Positions 42,954-52,974 are shown, numbered from the stretch's first letter. The stretch is DNA of 64,000 bases from Atlantibacter sp032062175 (GCF_032062175.1 NZ_DAMBQK010000001.1:186001-250000), one strand, 5' to 3'. Translations and numbers: made by a program. Notes: generated by a model from the sequence alone, not told the origin.

Positions 42954-44000
42954 TTACAGCAGGTGATGTACCGCCAGATTAATCGCGCCGCCGCCGATAA
43001 TCAGCCAGCCAAACAGCATCAGCGCCATCACCAGCGGTTTAGCTCCGGCTTTTTTCAGGGCGTTGATATGGGTGGTAAGCCCCAGCGCCGCCATCGCCAT
43101 CGCCAGCAGTACCGTATCCAGGATGATTAACGCCTGCACCAGGGCGACAGGCAGCAGGTGGAACGAGTTAAAAATCGCCACCAGAATAAACAGCACCGCA
43201 AACCACGGAATGGTGATTTTACCGGTTTGGGCGCTGCCAGCCGGAGTCAGCTGTTTTACCCGCGCCGCCAGGAAAATCAAAAACGGTGCCAGCATCATCA
43301 CGCGCAGCATCTTGGCGATCACCGCGCTGTTTTCCGCATCCGGGCTGATGGCGTGCCCGGCGGCCACGACCTGGGCGACTTCATGCATCGTCGAGCCAAT
43401 AAAAATGCCGTAATTCTCCGGGCTGAACCAGTGGGCCAGCAGCGGGTACATCAGCGGGTAGATAAAAATCGCCAGGGTACCGAAAATCACCACCGTCGCG
43501 ACCGCAACCGTCACTTTACTGGGCTCGGCTTTGATCACCGGTTCGGTCGCCAGAATCGCTGCCGCGCCGCAAATGCTGCTGCCTGCGCCAATCAGCCAGC
43601 TGGTCTGCCGATCCAGCCCAAAAATTTTCTGCCCTAAAAAGCAGGCCAGTAAAAAGGTACTGCTCAGGGTCAGGATATCAATCACGATCCCGCTGACGCC
43701 CACTTCAGCAATTTGCGAAAACGTCAGACGGAAGCCATAAAGAATAATGCCTAAACGCAACAGATGCTGTTTCGCGAACAATACGCCGCCGTCGCACTGC
43801 TGCCAGATTTTTGGATATAGCGTGTTGCCGATAACCATCCCGGCGAGGATCGCCAGCGTCAGGGCGCTGAAGCCCGCGCCTGCAACGGCGGGAATAGCGC
43901 CCGCCCACAGGGCCAGGCCGGTGAGAGCCGCGCACAGCGCCAGGCCGGGAATAAAATGCCATACCGTATGGCGATGAGTCTGTAAGGTAATTTCTGCCAT
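42954..44000 (-). CDS. yeiH: YeiH/YadS-type putative sulfate exporter family membrane protein
   Basis: A 348-residue polytopic membrane protein of the UPF0324/PSE family (ten or so hydrophobic segments). Divergent from the LysR gene yeiE, which in enterobacteria is linked to sulfite response and iron homeostasis. Substrate unproven; sulfite or a related anion is plausible from its neighbour. Confidence 0.92.
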   Translation of the reverse strand: MAEITLQTHRHTVWHFIPGLALCAALTGLALWAGAIPAVAGAGFSALTLAILAGMVIGNTLYPKIWQQCDGGVLFAKQHLLRLGIILYGFRLTFSQIAEVGVSGIVIDILTLSSTFLLACFLGQKIFGLDRQTSWLIGAGSSICGAAAILATEPVIKAEPSKVTVAVATVVIFGTLAIFIYPLMYPLLAHWFSPENYGIFIGSTMHEVAQVVAAGHAISPDAENSAVIAKMLRVMMLAPFLIFLAARVKQLTPAGSAQTGKITIPWFAVLFILVAIFNSFHLLPVALVQALIILDTVLLAMAMAALGLTTHINALKKAGAKPLVMALMLFGWLIIGGGAINLAVHHLL

Positions 44001-44122
44001 AACCTTCTCCTTTGTCCGGGAAAAGCTTACGGCGCGGTAGCTTAAAAATAAAATTGATTATATATTTATAATTAATCTTTATAAGTGGTAAGCAGGCGTA
44101 CTGCTGCCGAAAAGGAAACATT
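44001..44122. promoter_or_regulatory. yeiH-yeiE divergent promoter with a LysR-like palindrome
   Basis: ATTATA (44057-44062) and TATAAT (44067-44072) form a perfect 6-bp inverted repeat with a 4-bp centre in an AT-rich tract, of the T-N11-A kind bound by LysR-type proteins. It may also serve as a -10. Confidence 0.5.
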
Positions 44123-44989
44123 ATGCATATCACGCTGCGTCAGTTAGAAGTCTTTGCTGAAGTGCTGAAAAGCGGTTCAACAACGCAGGCCTCGCAAATG
44201 CTGGCGCTGTCGCAATCCGCCGTCAGCGCGGCGCTCACCGATCTGGAAGGCCAGCTTGGCGTGCAGTTTTTTGACCGCGTCGGTAAACGGCTGGTGGTCA
44301 ATGAGCATGGCCGCCTGCTGTATCCGCGTGTGGTGGCGCTGCTGGAACAGGCAGGGGAAATCGAACAGCTGTTCCGCAACGATAACGGCGCGATTCGGGT
44401 GTACGCCAGCAGCACCATCGGTAACTACATTCTGCCGGAAATTATTGCCCGCTATCGCCGCGATTTCCCCGATTTGCCGCTAGAATTGAGCGTGGGTAAC
44501 ACCCAGGACGTGGTGAACGCGATTATCGATTTTCGCGCCGACGTCGGGTTTATCGAAGGCCCGTGCCATATGGCGGAAATCGTCACCGAACCCTGGCTGG
44601 ATGATGAACTGGTGGTCTTCGCCGCACCGGATAATGCGCTGGTTAACGGGCCCGTTACCCTGGAAAGCCTGGCCGCCGCGCCCTGGATCCTGCGCGAGCG
44701 CGGTTCCGGCACCCGGGAAATCGTCGACTATTTACTGCTATCCCATCTGCCGCGCTTCCATCTTTCAATGGAGCTGGGCAATTCCGAAGCCATTAAACAC
44801 GCGGTTCGCCACGGTCTTGGCATCAGCTGCCTGTCGCGCCGGGTGATTGCTGAACAACTGGCGGCGGGTACGCTGGTGGAGCTGGAACTGCCGCTGTCCC
44901 GCCCGGTGCGCACGCTGTACCGTATTCATCACCGGCAAAAGCACCTGTCCCGGGCGTTGCAGCGCTTTATCGGCTATTGCGGGCCATAG
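44123..44989 (+). CDS. yeiE: LysR-family regulator YeiE
   Basis: A 288-residue LTTR with N-terminal helix-turn-helix (TQASQMLALSQSAVSAALTDLEGQLGVQFFDR) and a periplasmic-binding-like effector domain. E. coli/Salmonella YeiE proteins have been linked to sulfite sensing and to iron homeostasis. Divergent from yeiH, its probable target. Confidence 0.95.
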   Translation: MHITLRQLEVFAEVLKSGSTTQASQMLALSQSAVSAALTDLEGQLGVQFFDRVGKRLVVNEHGRLLYPRVVALLEQAGEIEQLFRNDNGAIRVYASSTIGNYILPEIIARYRRDFPDLPLELSVGNTQDVVNAIIDFRADVGFIEGPCHMAEIVTEPWLDDELVVFAAPDNALVNGPVTLESLAAAPWILRERGSGTREIVDYLLLSHLPRFHLSMELGNSEAIKHAVRHGLGISCLSRRVIAEQLAAGTLVELELPLSRPVRTLYRIHHRQKHLSRALQRFIGYCGP

Positions 44990-44995
44990 CGTGAA

Positions 44996-45028
44996 AAAGC
45001 CGTCTTGCACATCCCCAAAGACGGCTTT
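44996..45028 (+). terminator. Terminator of yeiE
   Basis: AAAGCCGTCTT (44996-45006) and AAGACGGCTTT (45018-45028), 11-bp perfect arms around an 11-base loop, directly after the yeiE stop. Confidence 0.8.
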
Positions 45029-45143
45029 ACTTATAATCTTCCCCCGATCATGAAGGTCTCTTATAACCGCGATTTTCTGCCACGATATCCGGAAACGCTC
45101 TGCTACAATCGCGCCTCATTTTATGGATGGGCATTATTTTTAT

Positions 45144-46613
45144 ATGGTTAGCGAAACGAAAACCACACAAGCGCCTGGCTTACGCCGTGAATTAAAGGCG
45201 AGACATCTGACCATGATCGCCATTGGCGGCTCTATTGGCACCGGGCTTTTTGTCGCCTCTGGCGCGACCATTTCCCAGGCGGGCCCCGGCGGCGCGCTGC
45301 TTTCTTACATTCTGATCGGCCTGATGGTGTATTTCCTGATGACCAGCCTCGGCGAACTGGCGGCGTATATGCCGGTTTCCGGTTCGTTCGCTACTTATGG
45401 CCAGAAATATGTGGAAGAGGGCTTCGGCTTCGCGCTGGGCTGGAACTACTGGTACAACTGGGCAGTGACCATCGCCGTTGATCTGGTGGCCGCACAACTG
45501 GTGATGACGTACTGGTTCCCGGACACCCCCGGCTGGATCTGGAGCGCCCTGTTCCTCGCCATTATGTTCCTGATTAACTACATTTCGGTGCGCGGTTTCG
45601 GTGAGACCGAATACTGGTTCTCGCTGATCAAAGTGACCACGGTGATTGTATTTATCATCGTCGGCATCCTGATGATCCTGGGCATCTTCCAGGGTTCGCA
45701 ACCGGCGGGCTGGAGCAACTGGACAATGGGCGAAGCGCCATTCGCTGGCGGATTTGCCGCGATGATCGGCGTGGCGATGATCGTCGGCTTCTCTTTCCAG
45801 GGCACCGAGCTTATCGGCATTGCGGCGGGCGAATCCGAGGACCCGGAAAAGAACATTCCGCGCGCGGTGCGTCAGGTGTTCTGGCGTATCCTGCTGTTCT
45901 ATGTGTTCGCTATTCTTATCATCAGCCTGATTATTCCTTACACCGATCCGAGCCTGCTGCGTAACGATGTCAAAGACATCAGCGTCAGCCCGTTCACCCT
46001 GGTGTTTGAGCACGCGGGCCTGCTCTCTGCGGCGGCCATCATGAACGCGGTGATCCTGACGGCGGTGCTGTCGGCGGGTAACTCCGGCATGTATGCCTCA
46101 ACCCGTATGTTGTACACCCTGGCCTGTGATGGCAAAGCGCCGCGTATCTTCGCCAAACTGTCCCGTGGCGGCGTACCGCGTAACGCGCTGTATGCCACTA
46201 CCGTGGTTGCCGGCCTGTGCTTCCTGACCTCGATGTTCGGCAACCAGACTGTGTACCTGTGGCTACTGAATACCTCGGGGATGACCGGCTTTATCGCCTG
46301 GCTGGGTATCGCTATTAGCCACTACCGTTTCCGTCGCGGCTATGTGATGCAGGGCCGTGATATTAACGATCTGCCGTACCGTTCCGGGTTCTTCCCGCTG
46401 GGGCCAATCTTCGCCTTCGTCCTGTGCCTGATTATTACCCTCGGCCAGAATTATGAAGCCTTCCTGTCGGATACTATCGACTGGGGCGGCGTGGCGGCGA
46501 CCTATATCGGCATCCCGCTGTTCCTGATTATTTGGTTCGGCTACAAGCTGACGAAGGGATCGCACTTTGTGAAGTACAACGAAATGGAATTCCCGGATCG
46601 CATTAAAAAATAA
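45144..46613 (+). CDS. lysP: Lysine-specific permease LysP
   Basis: A 489-residue amino acid:H+ symporter (APC superfamily, 12 helices) for lysine, also a partner of the CadC acid sensor. MIAIGGSIGTGLFVASG in helix 1 is the APC substrate-binding signature. The ATG at 45144 (MVSETKTTQAPGLRRELK) gives the E. coli length; an upstream ATG at 45123 adds seven residues. Confidence 0.96.
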   Translation: MVSETKTTQAPGLRRELKARHLTMIAIGGSIGTGLFVASGATISQAGPGGALLSYILIGLMVYFLMTSLGELAAYMPVSGSFATYGQKYVEEGFGFALGWNYWYNWAVTIAVDLVAAQLVMTYWFPDTPGWIWSALFLAIMFLINYISVRGFGETEYWFSLIKVTTVIVFIIVGILMILGIFQGSQPAGWSNWTMGEAPFAGGFAAMIGVAMIVGFSFQGTELIGIAAGESEDPEKNIPRAVRQVFWRILLFYVFAILIISLIIPYTDPSLLRNDVKDISVSPFTLVFEHAGLLSAAAIMNAVILTAVLSAGNSGMYASTRMLYTLACDGKAPRIFAKLSRGGVPRNALYATTVVAGLCFLTSMFGNQTVYLWLLNTSGMTGFIAWLGIAISHYRFRRGYVMQGRDINDLPYRSGFFPLGPIFAFVLCLIITLGQNYEAFLSDTIDWGGVAATYIGIPLFLIIWFGYKLTKGSHFVKYNEMEFPDRIKK

Positions 46614-46620
46614 CAGCTTA

Positions 46621-46645
46621 AAGGCGCGGATCTCGCGCCTTTTTC
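46621..46645 (+). terminator. Terminator of lysP
   Basis: AAGGCGCG (46621-46628), loop GATCT-type, CGCGCCTT (46634-46641) followed by TTT. Confidence 0.85.
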
Positions 46646-46718
46646 CTTTCCCCCGCGCGACTCTGCCTACCCTTTCTCCTCAATTTATCCTTTTAACAAC
46701 AAATTTTAACAATTTAAT

Positions 46719-46733
46719 TGATAAGCATTCTCG
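46719..46733 (+). promoter_or_regulatory. Fur box upstream of cirA
   Basis: TGATAAGCATTCTCG agrees with TGATAATnATTATCA at 11 of 14 positions, about 107 bp ahead of the cirA start. Expected, as cirA is iron-repressed in enterobacteria. Confidence 0.7.
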
Positions 46734-46839
46734 TTTGATTTATGGTTAGCCGCGTAAAAAGCCACCCGCCTCGATGCGGGGGCGCAGCAGTGTGAGCGAT
46801 GAGTTGAATGTGTTGTTTTTCACCTCATGGAGATAAGGA

Positions 46840-48804
46840 ATGTTTAGGTTGAATCCTTTGGTTAGGGGAGGACTGTGCGCGTCCGCATTGACTCTGACCT
46901 TGCCCGTTATGGCTGCTGACAATTCAGAAGAGACGATGGTTGTCACCGCATCGTCTACCGAACAAAACCTGAAAGATGCGCCTGCCAGTATCAGTGTGAT
47001 CACCCAGCAAGATTTGCAGCGTAAACCGGTCCAGAACCTGAAAGAAGTGCTGAAAGAAGTGCCGGGCGTGCAGCTGACTAACGAAGGCGATAACCGCCAG
47101 GGCGTCAGTATTCGCGGCCTGAGCAGCAGCTACACGCTGATTCTGGTAGACGGCAAGCGGGTGAACTCGCGTAACGCAGTGTTCCGCCATAACGATTTCG
47201 ACCTGAACTGGATCCCGGTAGACGCCATCGAACGTATCGAAGTGGTACGCGGCCCGATGTCCTCGCTGTACGGCTCCGACGCCCTGGGCGGCGTGGTGAA
47301 CATCATTACCCGTAAAGTTGGCAAAAGCTGGCACGGGTCTGTTACCGCAGATACCACCATCCAGGAACACCGCGATCGTGGTGATACTTACAACGGCCAG
47401 TTCTTCACTAGCGGCCCACTGATTGACGATGTGCTGGGTGTGAAAGTGTATGGCAGCCTGTCAAAGCGCGAAAAAGACGATCAGCAACCGACCAGCACCG
47501 GCGAAACCCCGCGTATCGAAGGCTTCACCAGCCGCGACGCCAATGTGGAATTCAACTGGACCCCGAACCAGGACCACGACATCGACTTTTCCTATGGCCG
47601 CGACCGCCAGGACCGTGATTCTGATTCTCTCGCCAAAGACCGCCTCGAGCGCGAAACTTACGCTATCGGCCACAACGGACGCTGGGATTTAGGCAACAGC
47701 GAGCTGCGCTTCTACGGTGAAAAACTCGATAATAAAGATCCTGCCAGCACCGGCACCATTACCTCCGAAAGTAATACCCTCGACGGGAAATACGTGCTGC
47801 CAATTGGCGCGATCAACCAGTTATTGACCTTCGGCGGCGAATACCGCCATGACAAACTCAACGATCCGGTCAACCTGACGGGCGGCAACAGTAGCGAAAC
47901 CTCTGCTAACCAGTACGCGCTGTTCCTGGAAGACGAATGGCGGATTATCGATCCGCTGGCGCTGACCGCGGGTCTGCGTATGGACGATCACGAAACCTAT
48001 GGCGACCACTGGAGCCCGCGTGCGTATCTGGTCTACAACGCCACCGACACCCTGACGGTGAAGGGCGGCTGGTCCACCGCGTTCAAAGCGCCTTCGCTGC
48101 TGCAACTGAGCCCGGACTGGACTACCGGTTCCTGCCGTGGCGCGTGCGAAATCGTCGGTAGCCCGGATCTGAAGCCGGAAACCAGCGAAAGCTACGAGCT
48201 CGGCCTGTACTACGCCGGGGAAGAAGGGTGGCTGGAGGGCGTAACCGCCAGCGTCACCACCTTCCAGAACGACATTGACGATATGATCAACATCGACCGT
48301 ACGCAAAGCCGCACGCTGGCGCCGAGCTACAGCAACTTTGTAGGGTTCAACAGTGATGGCGAGCCGATCTTCCGCTATTACAACGTTAACAAAGCCCGGA
48401 TTCGCGGCGTAGAAACCGAGCTGAAAGTGCCGTTCAACGACCAGTGGAAACTGACCCTGAATTACACCTATAACGACGGGCGTGACCTGAGCGCGGGCGG
48501 CAACAAACCGCTGTCATCGCTGCCGTTCCATACCGCCAACGGCACCGTAGACTGGACGCCGCTGGAAGACTGGTCGTTCTACGTGTCGGGCAACTATACC
48601 GGCGAACAGCGCGCCACCACGGCAGCCACCACTGCCACCGGCGGCTACGTGATCTGGAACGCAGGCGCGGCCTGGCAGGCCACGAAGAATGTCAAACTGC
48701 GTACCGGCGTAATGAACCTCGGCGATAAAGACCTGAGCCGTGAAGATTACAGTTATAACGAAGACGGCCGTCGTTACTTTGTCGCGATGGATTACCGCTT
48801 CTGA
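46840..48804 (+). CDS. cirA: TonB-dependent catecholate receptor CirA
   Basis: A 654-residue outer-membrane receptor for iron-catecholate breakdown products of enterobactin, also the colicin Ia receptor. Signal peptide ends TLPVMA near residue 25; TonB box EETMVV at about 30-35; plug domain with VSIRGLSSSYTLILVDGKRVNSR; barrel ends MDYRF with terminal Phe. AAGGA precedes the ATG. Slightly shorter than the E. coli protein. Confidence 0.96.
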   Translation: MFRLNPLVRGGLCASALTLTLPVMAADNSEETMVVTASSTEQNLKDAPASISVITQQDLQRKPVQNLKEVLKEVPGVQLTNEGDNRQGVSIRGLSSSYTLILVDGKRVNSRNAVFRHNDFDLNWIPVDAIERIEVVRGPMSSLYGSDALGGVVNIITRKVGKSWHGSVTADTTIQEHRDRGDTYNGQFFTSGPLIDDVLGVKVYGSLSKREKDDQQPTSTGETPRIEGFTSRDANVEFNWTPNQDHDIDFSYGRDRQDRDSDSLAKDRLERETYAIGHNGRWDLGNSELRFYGEKLDNKDPASTGTITSESNTLDGKYVLPIGAINQLLTFGGEYRHDKLNDPVNLTGGNSSETSANQYALFLEDEWRIIDPLALTAGLRMDDHETYGDHWSPRAYLVYNATDTLTVKGGWSTAFKAPSLLQLSPDWTTGSCRGACEIVGSPDLKPETSESYELGLYYAGEEGWLEGVTASVTTFQNDIDDMINIDRTQSRTLAPSYSNFVGFNSDGEPIFRYYNVNKARIRGVETELKVPFNDQWKLTLNYTYNDGRDLSAGGNKPLSSLPFHTANGTVDWTPLEDWSFYVSGNYTGEQRATTAATTATGGYVIWNAGAAWQATKNVKLRTGVMNLGDKDLSREDYSYNEDGRRYFVAMDYRF

Positions 48805-48823
48805 TGGGGCGCTGAGAAGTGAG

Positions 48824-48854
48824 AAGGGTATTCCTGGTGGGATACCCTTTTTTT
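48824..48854. terminator. Terminator between cirA and yeiG
   Basis: AAGGGTAT (48824-48831) and ATACCCTT (48842-48849) followed by a T-run to 48854; converging genes can share it. Confidence 0.87.
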
Positions 48855-48855
48855 A

Positions 48856-49698
48856 TTATGCCTCAGCAAAAAGATGTTCAGCATGAAAACGCAGATGATC
48901 TTCAATAAACGAGGCAATAAAGAAGTAGCTGTGATCGTAGCCCGGCTGGATGCGCAGGGTTAGCGGCCAGCCGGTCTGACGCGCCACTTCCGCCAGTTGC
49001 GCAGGCTGGAGCTGATCCGCCAAAAACTGATCGTTATCGCCCTGATCCACCAGCGTGGGGATCTGATGTTCGGCTTGCGCCTGCGCCATTAGCGCGCAAC
49101 TGTCCCACGCGGCCCATTGGCTTTGATCCTCTCCCAGATAAGCGCTAAACGCTTTCTGGCCCCAGGGTACGCGCACCGGGTTCACAATGGGCGCAAACGC
49201 GGAAACCGAGGTAAAGCGGCCCGGATTTTTCAACGCCATGATTAACGCCCCGTGGCCGCCCATCGAGTGACCGCTGATAGCGCAACGATCGCTGACGTTA
49301 AAGTGTTCCTGAACCAGCGCCGGGAGTTCATCGCGCACATAATCGTACATCCGGTAATGCGCCGCCCACGGTGCCTGGGTTGCATTCAGGTAAAAACCCG
49401 CGCCCTTGCCCAGGTCGTAGCCGTCGGCATCCGCCACATCATCGCCGCGCGGGCTGGTATCCGGCATCACCAGCACGATCCCCAGTTCCGCCGCAACGCG
49501 CTGGGCGTTGGCTTTGGTAGTGAAGTTTTCATCATTGCAGGTCAGGCCCGAAAGCCAGTACAGCACCGGCGGTGGATTAGCGGAAACCGGCGGCGGCAAA
49601 AATACGCTCAGGGTCATGGTGCAGTTGAGCACCTCTGAATGGTGACGCCAGCGCTGTTGCCAACCTTCAAAACAGCGGTGCTCTTCAATCATCTCCAT
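48856..49698 (-). CDS. yeiG: S-formylglutathione hydrolase YeiG
   Basis: A 280-residue alpha/beta hydrolase of the esterase D family that hydrolyses S-formylglutathione in formaldehyde detoxification. Nucleophile elbow GHSMGGHGA, oxyanion region YWLSGLTCNDENF, and GYDHSYFFI with the catalytic His are visible. The ATG at 49698 is preferred because AAGGAG sits 6 bp upstream and the N-terminus matches E. coli; 49740 would add 14 residues. Confidence 0.95.
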   Translation of the reverse strand: MEMIEEHRCFEGWQQRWRHHSEVLNCTMTLSVFLPPPVSANPPPVLYWLSGLTCNDENFTTKANAQRVAAELGIVLVMPDTSPRGDDVADADGYDLGKGAGFYLNATQAPWAAHYRMYDYVRDELPALVQEHFNVSDRCAISGHSMGGHGALIMALKNPGRFTSVSAFAPIVNPVRVPWGQKAFSAYLGEDQSQWAAWDSCALMAQAQAEHQIPTLVDQGDNDQFLADQLQPAQLAEVARQTGWPLTLRIQPGYDHSYFFIASFIEDHLRFHAEHLFAEA

Positions 49699-49849
49699 AA
49701 TGGCTCCTTGGGGTATCGAAAGGGGACGCAAGTTATTCATTTAAGCAGCATACGCAGGTTGTTCATTTTACGGTGAAAAAAATTCAGTTCAGCTTTATTG
49801 CGCTATCCTGCATCATTGATATAACCGCATTGTAACAAATGGAGTGACC

Positions 49850-50998
49850 GTGGCGCTGCGAATTGCGATAACGGGTTTTCTGGTTTTGGTTGTGGCAATG
49901 GGCATTGGTCGTTTTGCTTTTACGCCACAGGTGCCGTTAATGATAGCCGAAGGGCAGCTAACCCTGACCAGCGCCGCGCTGGTGGCGGCGATTAACTATC
50001 TTGGTTATCTGGTGGGGGCGTGGGACGCGATGCGCGCGCACCGCCACGTGGAGTGCCGGTTGCATCTCGGTGTCTGGGGCGCGGTGGGGCTGACGTTGCT
50101 CTCTGCCCTGGCCCCGGAAGCCTGGAGCCACGCCGTTATTCGTTTTGTGATTGGCTGTATGAGCGGCTGGGCGATGGTGCTGATCGCCGCCTGGACCAAC
50201 GAACAGTTGGCGCATTTCGGCAAACCGGGGTTAAGCGCGGCGGTGTTCGCCGGGCCGGGCGCGGGCATCGCCATTAGCGGGTTGTTGGCTGTTGGCATCC
50301 AGGCAGGAGATTTGCACGCGTATCAGGGCTGGCTGGTTTACGGGGTATTGGCGCTGATCCTGATTAGCCTTATCGCGCGTAATTTGCCGCGTAAAGGGCA
50401 GTTGCACCGCCCGGAGAGCCAGCCGCAACCTTTGACGCTCACGCCCGGCCTGAAGCGCCTGGTCTGGAGCTACAGCCTCGCCGGTTTCGGCTACATTTTG
50501 CCCGCCACGTTTTTATCGCAAATGGCGGCAGCGCGCTTTCCCGGCAGCTTTATGGCGCAGTTCGTCTGGCCGGTGTTTGGCATCGCGGCGGTGTGCGGTA
50601 TCGCGTTGAGTATCGCCCTGCGCCACGTAGGGTCCAGCAACCAGCGGCTGGCGGTGGTGCTGTTATTACAGGGCATCGGCGTACTGGGCGCCGCGTTATT
50701 GCCAGCAATGGCGGGGCTGGTGGTCGGCGCGTTACTGGTGGGCGGCGGTTTTTTATGCGCGGTGCAGCTTTCTCTGCTCTACGGGCGCGAGCTGGCGCCG
50801 CAGCATACCCGTTATATGGCCGGGCTATTAACCACTGGCTATGCTGTTGGGCAATTGGGTGGGCCAATGACCTCGGCGCTCTCCACGGCCTTTACCGGCA
50901 GGCTGGAGCCCGCGTTGTGGATTGCCGGTGTGGCGCTGTTTATCGCCGCCGGGCTGGTCTGGAAGCGTGAGGCTGAAAGGCCAGACCAATTTCAATAA
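49850..50998 (+). CDS. YbfB/YjiJ-family MFS transporter
   Basis: About 382 residues with 12 hydrophobic segments and the family N-terminus GIGRFAFTPQVPLMI seen in YbfB/YjiJ permeases. Two GTG starts are possible: 49844, whose first bases overlap GGAG, and 49850, which is spaced 5 bp from that site and is preferred. Substrate unknown. It is divergent from yeiG and 104 bp upstream of folE; E. coli has no gene here, so it is an addition in this lineage. Confidence 0.85.
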   Translation: MALRIAITGFLVLVVAMGIGRFAFTPQVPLMIAEGQLTLTSAALVAAINYLGYLVGAWDAMRAHRHVECRLHLGVWGAVGLTLLSALAPEAWSHAVIRFVIGCMSGWAMVLIAAWTNEQLAHFGKPGLSAAVFAGPGAGIAISGLLAVGIQAGDLHAYQGWLVYGVLALILISLIARNLPRKGQLHRPESQPQPLTLTPGLKRLVWSYSLAGFGYILPATFLSQMAAARFPGSFMAQFVWPVFGIAAVCGIALSIALRHVGSSNQRLAVVLLLQGIGVLGAALLPAMAGLVVGALLVGGGFLCAVQLSLLYGRELAPQHTRYMAGLLTTGYAVGQLGGPMTSALSTAFTGRLEPALWIAGVALFIAAGLVWKREAERPDQFQ

Positions 50999-51102
50999 TT
51001 ATCATGGTGAATACTGGATTATGTGCACCGGCTCACGCACAATGAATGCGCACTTTGCCCCGGTGAGGGCAGAGGTACGCCACACCTGCAGGAGAAAAAT
51101 AA

Positions 51103-51771
51103 ATGTCATCACTCAGTAAAGAAGCCGCTCTGGTTCATGAGGCGCTGGTCGCCCGCGGTCTGGAGACGCCGTTGCGTCCGCCGTTGCGCGAACTGGATAA
51201 CGAAACCCGCAAGCGCCTCATTTCCGATCATATGAGCGAAATCATGCAACTGCTCAATCTGGATCTGAGCGATGACAGTTTAATGGAAACGCCGCATCGC
51301 ATCGCCAAAATGTATGTCGATGAGATTTTCTCCGGGCTGGATTACGCCAACTTCCCGAAAATCACCGTCATTGAAAACAAAATGAAGGTCGATGAAATGG
51401 TGACCGTGCGGGACATTACCCTGACCAGCACCTGCGAACACCACTTTGTGACCATCGACGGGAAAGCCACCGTGGCCTATATTCCCAAAGAGTCGGTGAT
51501 CGGCCTGTCGAAAATTAACCGCATCGTGCAGTTCTTCGCCCAGCGCCCTCAGGTGCAGGAGCGTTTAACCCAGCAGATCCTGGTCGCCCTGCAAACCCTG
51601 CTTGGCACCAACAATGTGGCGGTGTCTATTGATGCGGTGCATTACTGCGTGAAAGCGCGCGGCATTCGCGATGCGACCAGCGCGACGACCACGACCTCGC
51701 TCGGCGGGCTGTTCAAGTCCAGCCAGAATACGCGTCAGGAATTTTTGCGCGCGGTGCGTCACCACAGCTAA
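51103..51771 (+). CDS. folE: GTP cyclohydrolase I FolE
   Basis: A 222-residue enzyme for the first step of tetrahydrofolate synthesis. The zinc ligands are Cys111 and His114 (TSTCEHHF) and Cys182 (HYCVKARG), all at E. coli positions. AGGAG lies ahead of the ATG. Followed 15 bp later by yeiB. Confidence 0.97.
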   Translation: MSSLSKEAALVHEALVARGLETPLRPPLRELDNETRKRLISDHMSEIMQLLNLDLSDDSLMETPHRIAKMYVDEIFSGLDYANFPKITVIENKMKVDEMVTVRDITLTSTCEHHFVTIDGKATVAYIPKESVIGLSKINRIVQFFAQRPQVQERLTQQILVALQTLLGTNNVAVSIDAVHYCVKARGIRDATSATTTTSLGGLFKSSQNTRQEFLRAVRHHS

Positions 51772-51786
51772 CAGAAGGCCGGATGC

Positions 51787-52944
51787 ATGGAACGAAATGT
51801 CACGCTTGACGCGGTTCGTGGCGTTGCCATTCTTGGCATCCTGCTGTTGAATATTATGGCTTTCGGCCTGCCGAAAGCCGCCTATCTCAATCCCGCCTGG
51901 TACGGCGATATCACCTCCCGCGACGCCTGGACCTGGGCGCTGCTCGACCTGTTTGCCCAGGTGAAGTTCCTGACCCTGTTTGCGCTGTTGTTCGGTGCGG
52001 GCCTGCAAATGCTGCTGGTGCGCGGCAAGCGCTGGATACAGTCACGCCTGACGCTATTAGTCTTGCTCGGTTTTTGCCACGGTCTGCTGCTGTGGGATGG
52101 CGATATTCTGCTGGCTTACGGGCTGGTGGGGCTGATCAGCTGGCGATTAATCCGCGACGCTCCCAGCGTGAAGTCGTTATTCAATACCGGCCTGATGCTG
52201 TTTCTGGTGGGGCTGGGGGTATTAATTTTGCTGGGCCTGATTTCCGGCGATCAGCTTAATCGCGCCTGGATACCTGATGAGTCTGCCCTGCAACTGGAGC
52301 AGTTCCGGCGAACCGAAGGGGGAATGGAGGCTATTCGCTACCGCGCGGATTTGCTTTCCTCTATGTTGCTGGCGCTGGGCGCGCAGTATGGCTGGCAACT
52401 GGCGGGCCTGATGCTGATCGGCGCGGCGCTGATGCGCAGCGGCTGGCTGAAAGGGCAGTTTAGCCCAGGGCACTACCGGCGCATGGGCGCTGTTCTGATA
52501 CTGATTGGCGTGGCGATTAACCTGCCGTCAATCCTCCTGCAATGGCACCTCAACTGGGCATACCGCTGGTGCGGCTTTCTGTTACAGGCCCCGCGCGAGC
52601 TGGGTGCGCCGTTTCAGGTGCTGGGCTATACCGCGCTGATTTACGGTTTCTGGCCGCAGCTTTCCCGCTGGCGCATTACCGGCGCAGTGGTGTGCGTGGG
52701 GCGCATGGCGCTCAGTAATTACCTGCTACAAACCCTTATCTGCACCACGCTGTTCAATCGCTTTGGTCTGTTTATGAAATTCGACCGCCTGCAACTGCTG
52801 GCCTTTGTTCCGGCGGTATGGGGCGTTAACCTGCTGCTCTCCGTCTGGTGGTTGCGTTATTTCCGCCAGGGACCGGTGGAATGGCTGTGGCGGCAATTAA
52901 CCGCACGGGCATCAGGGGTTAGCCTTTCCCGCACAGACAGATAA
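51787..52944 (+). CDS. yeiB: DUF418 membrane protein YeiB
   Basis: A 385-residue polytopic membrane protein with an N-terminal acyltransferase-like region (LDAVRGVAILGILLLN) and a C-terminal DUF418 domain. Function not known. Sits in the folE transcript as in E. coli. Confidence 0.93.
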   Translation: MERNVTLDAVRGVAILGILLLNIMAFGLPKAAYLNPAWYGDITSRDAWTWALLDLFAQVKFLTLFALLFGAGLQMLLVRGKRWIQSRLTLLVLLGFCHGLLLWDGDILLAYGLVGLISWRLIRDAPSVKSLFNTGLMLFLVGLGVLILLGLISGDQLNRAWIPDESALQLEQFRRTEGGMEAIRYRADLLSSMLLALGAQYGWQLAGLMLIGAALMRSGWLKGQFSPGHYRRMGAVLILIGVAINLPSILLQWHLNWAYRWCGFLLQAPRELGAPFQVLGYTALIYGFWPQLSRWRITGAVVCVGRMALSNYLLQTLICTTLFNRFGLFMKFDRLQLLAFVPAVWGVNLLLSVWWLRYFRQGPVEWLWRQLTARASGVSLSRTDR

Positions 52945-52974
52945 CGATCCAGATCACAATCATTAACATTTTGC

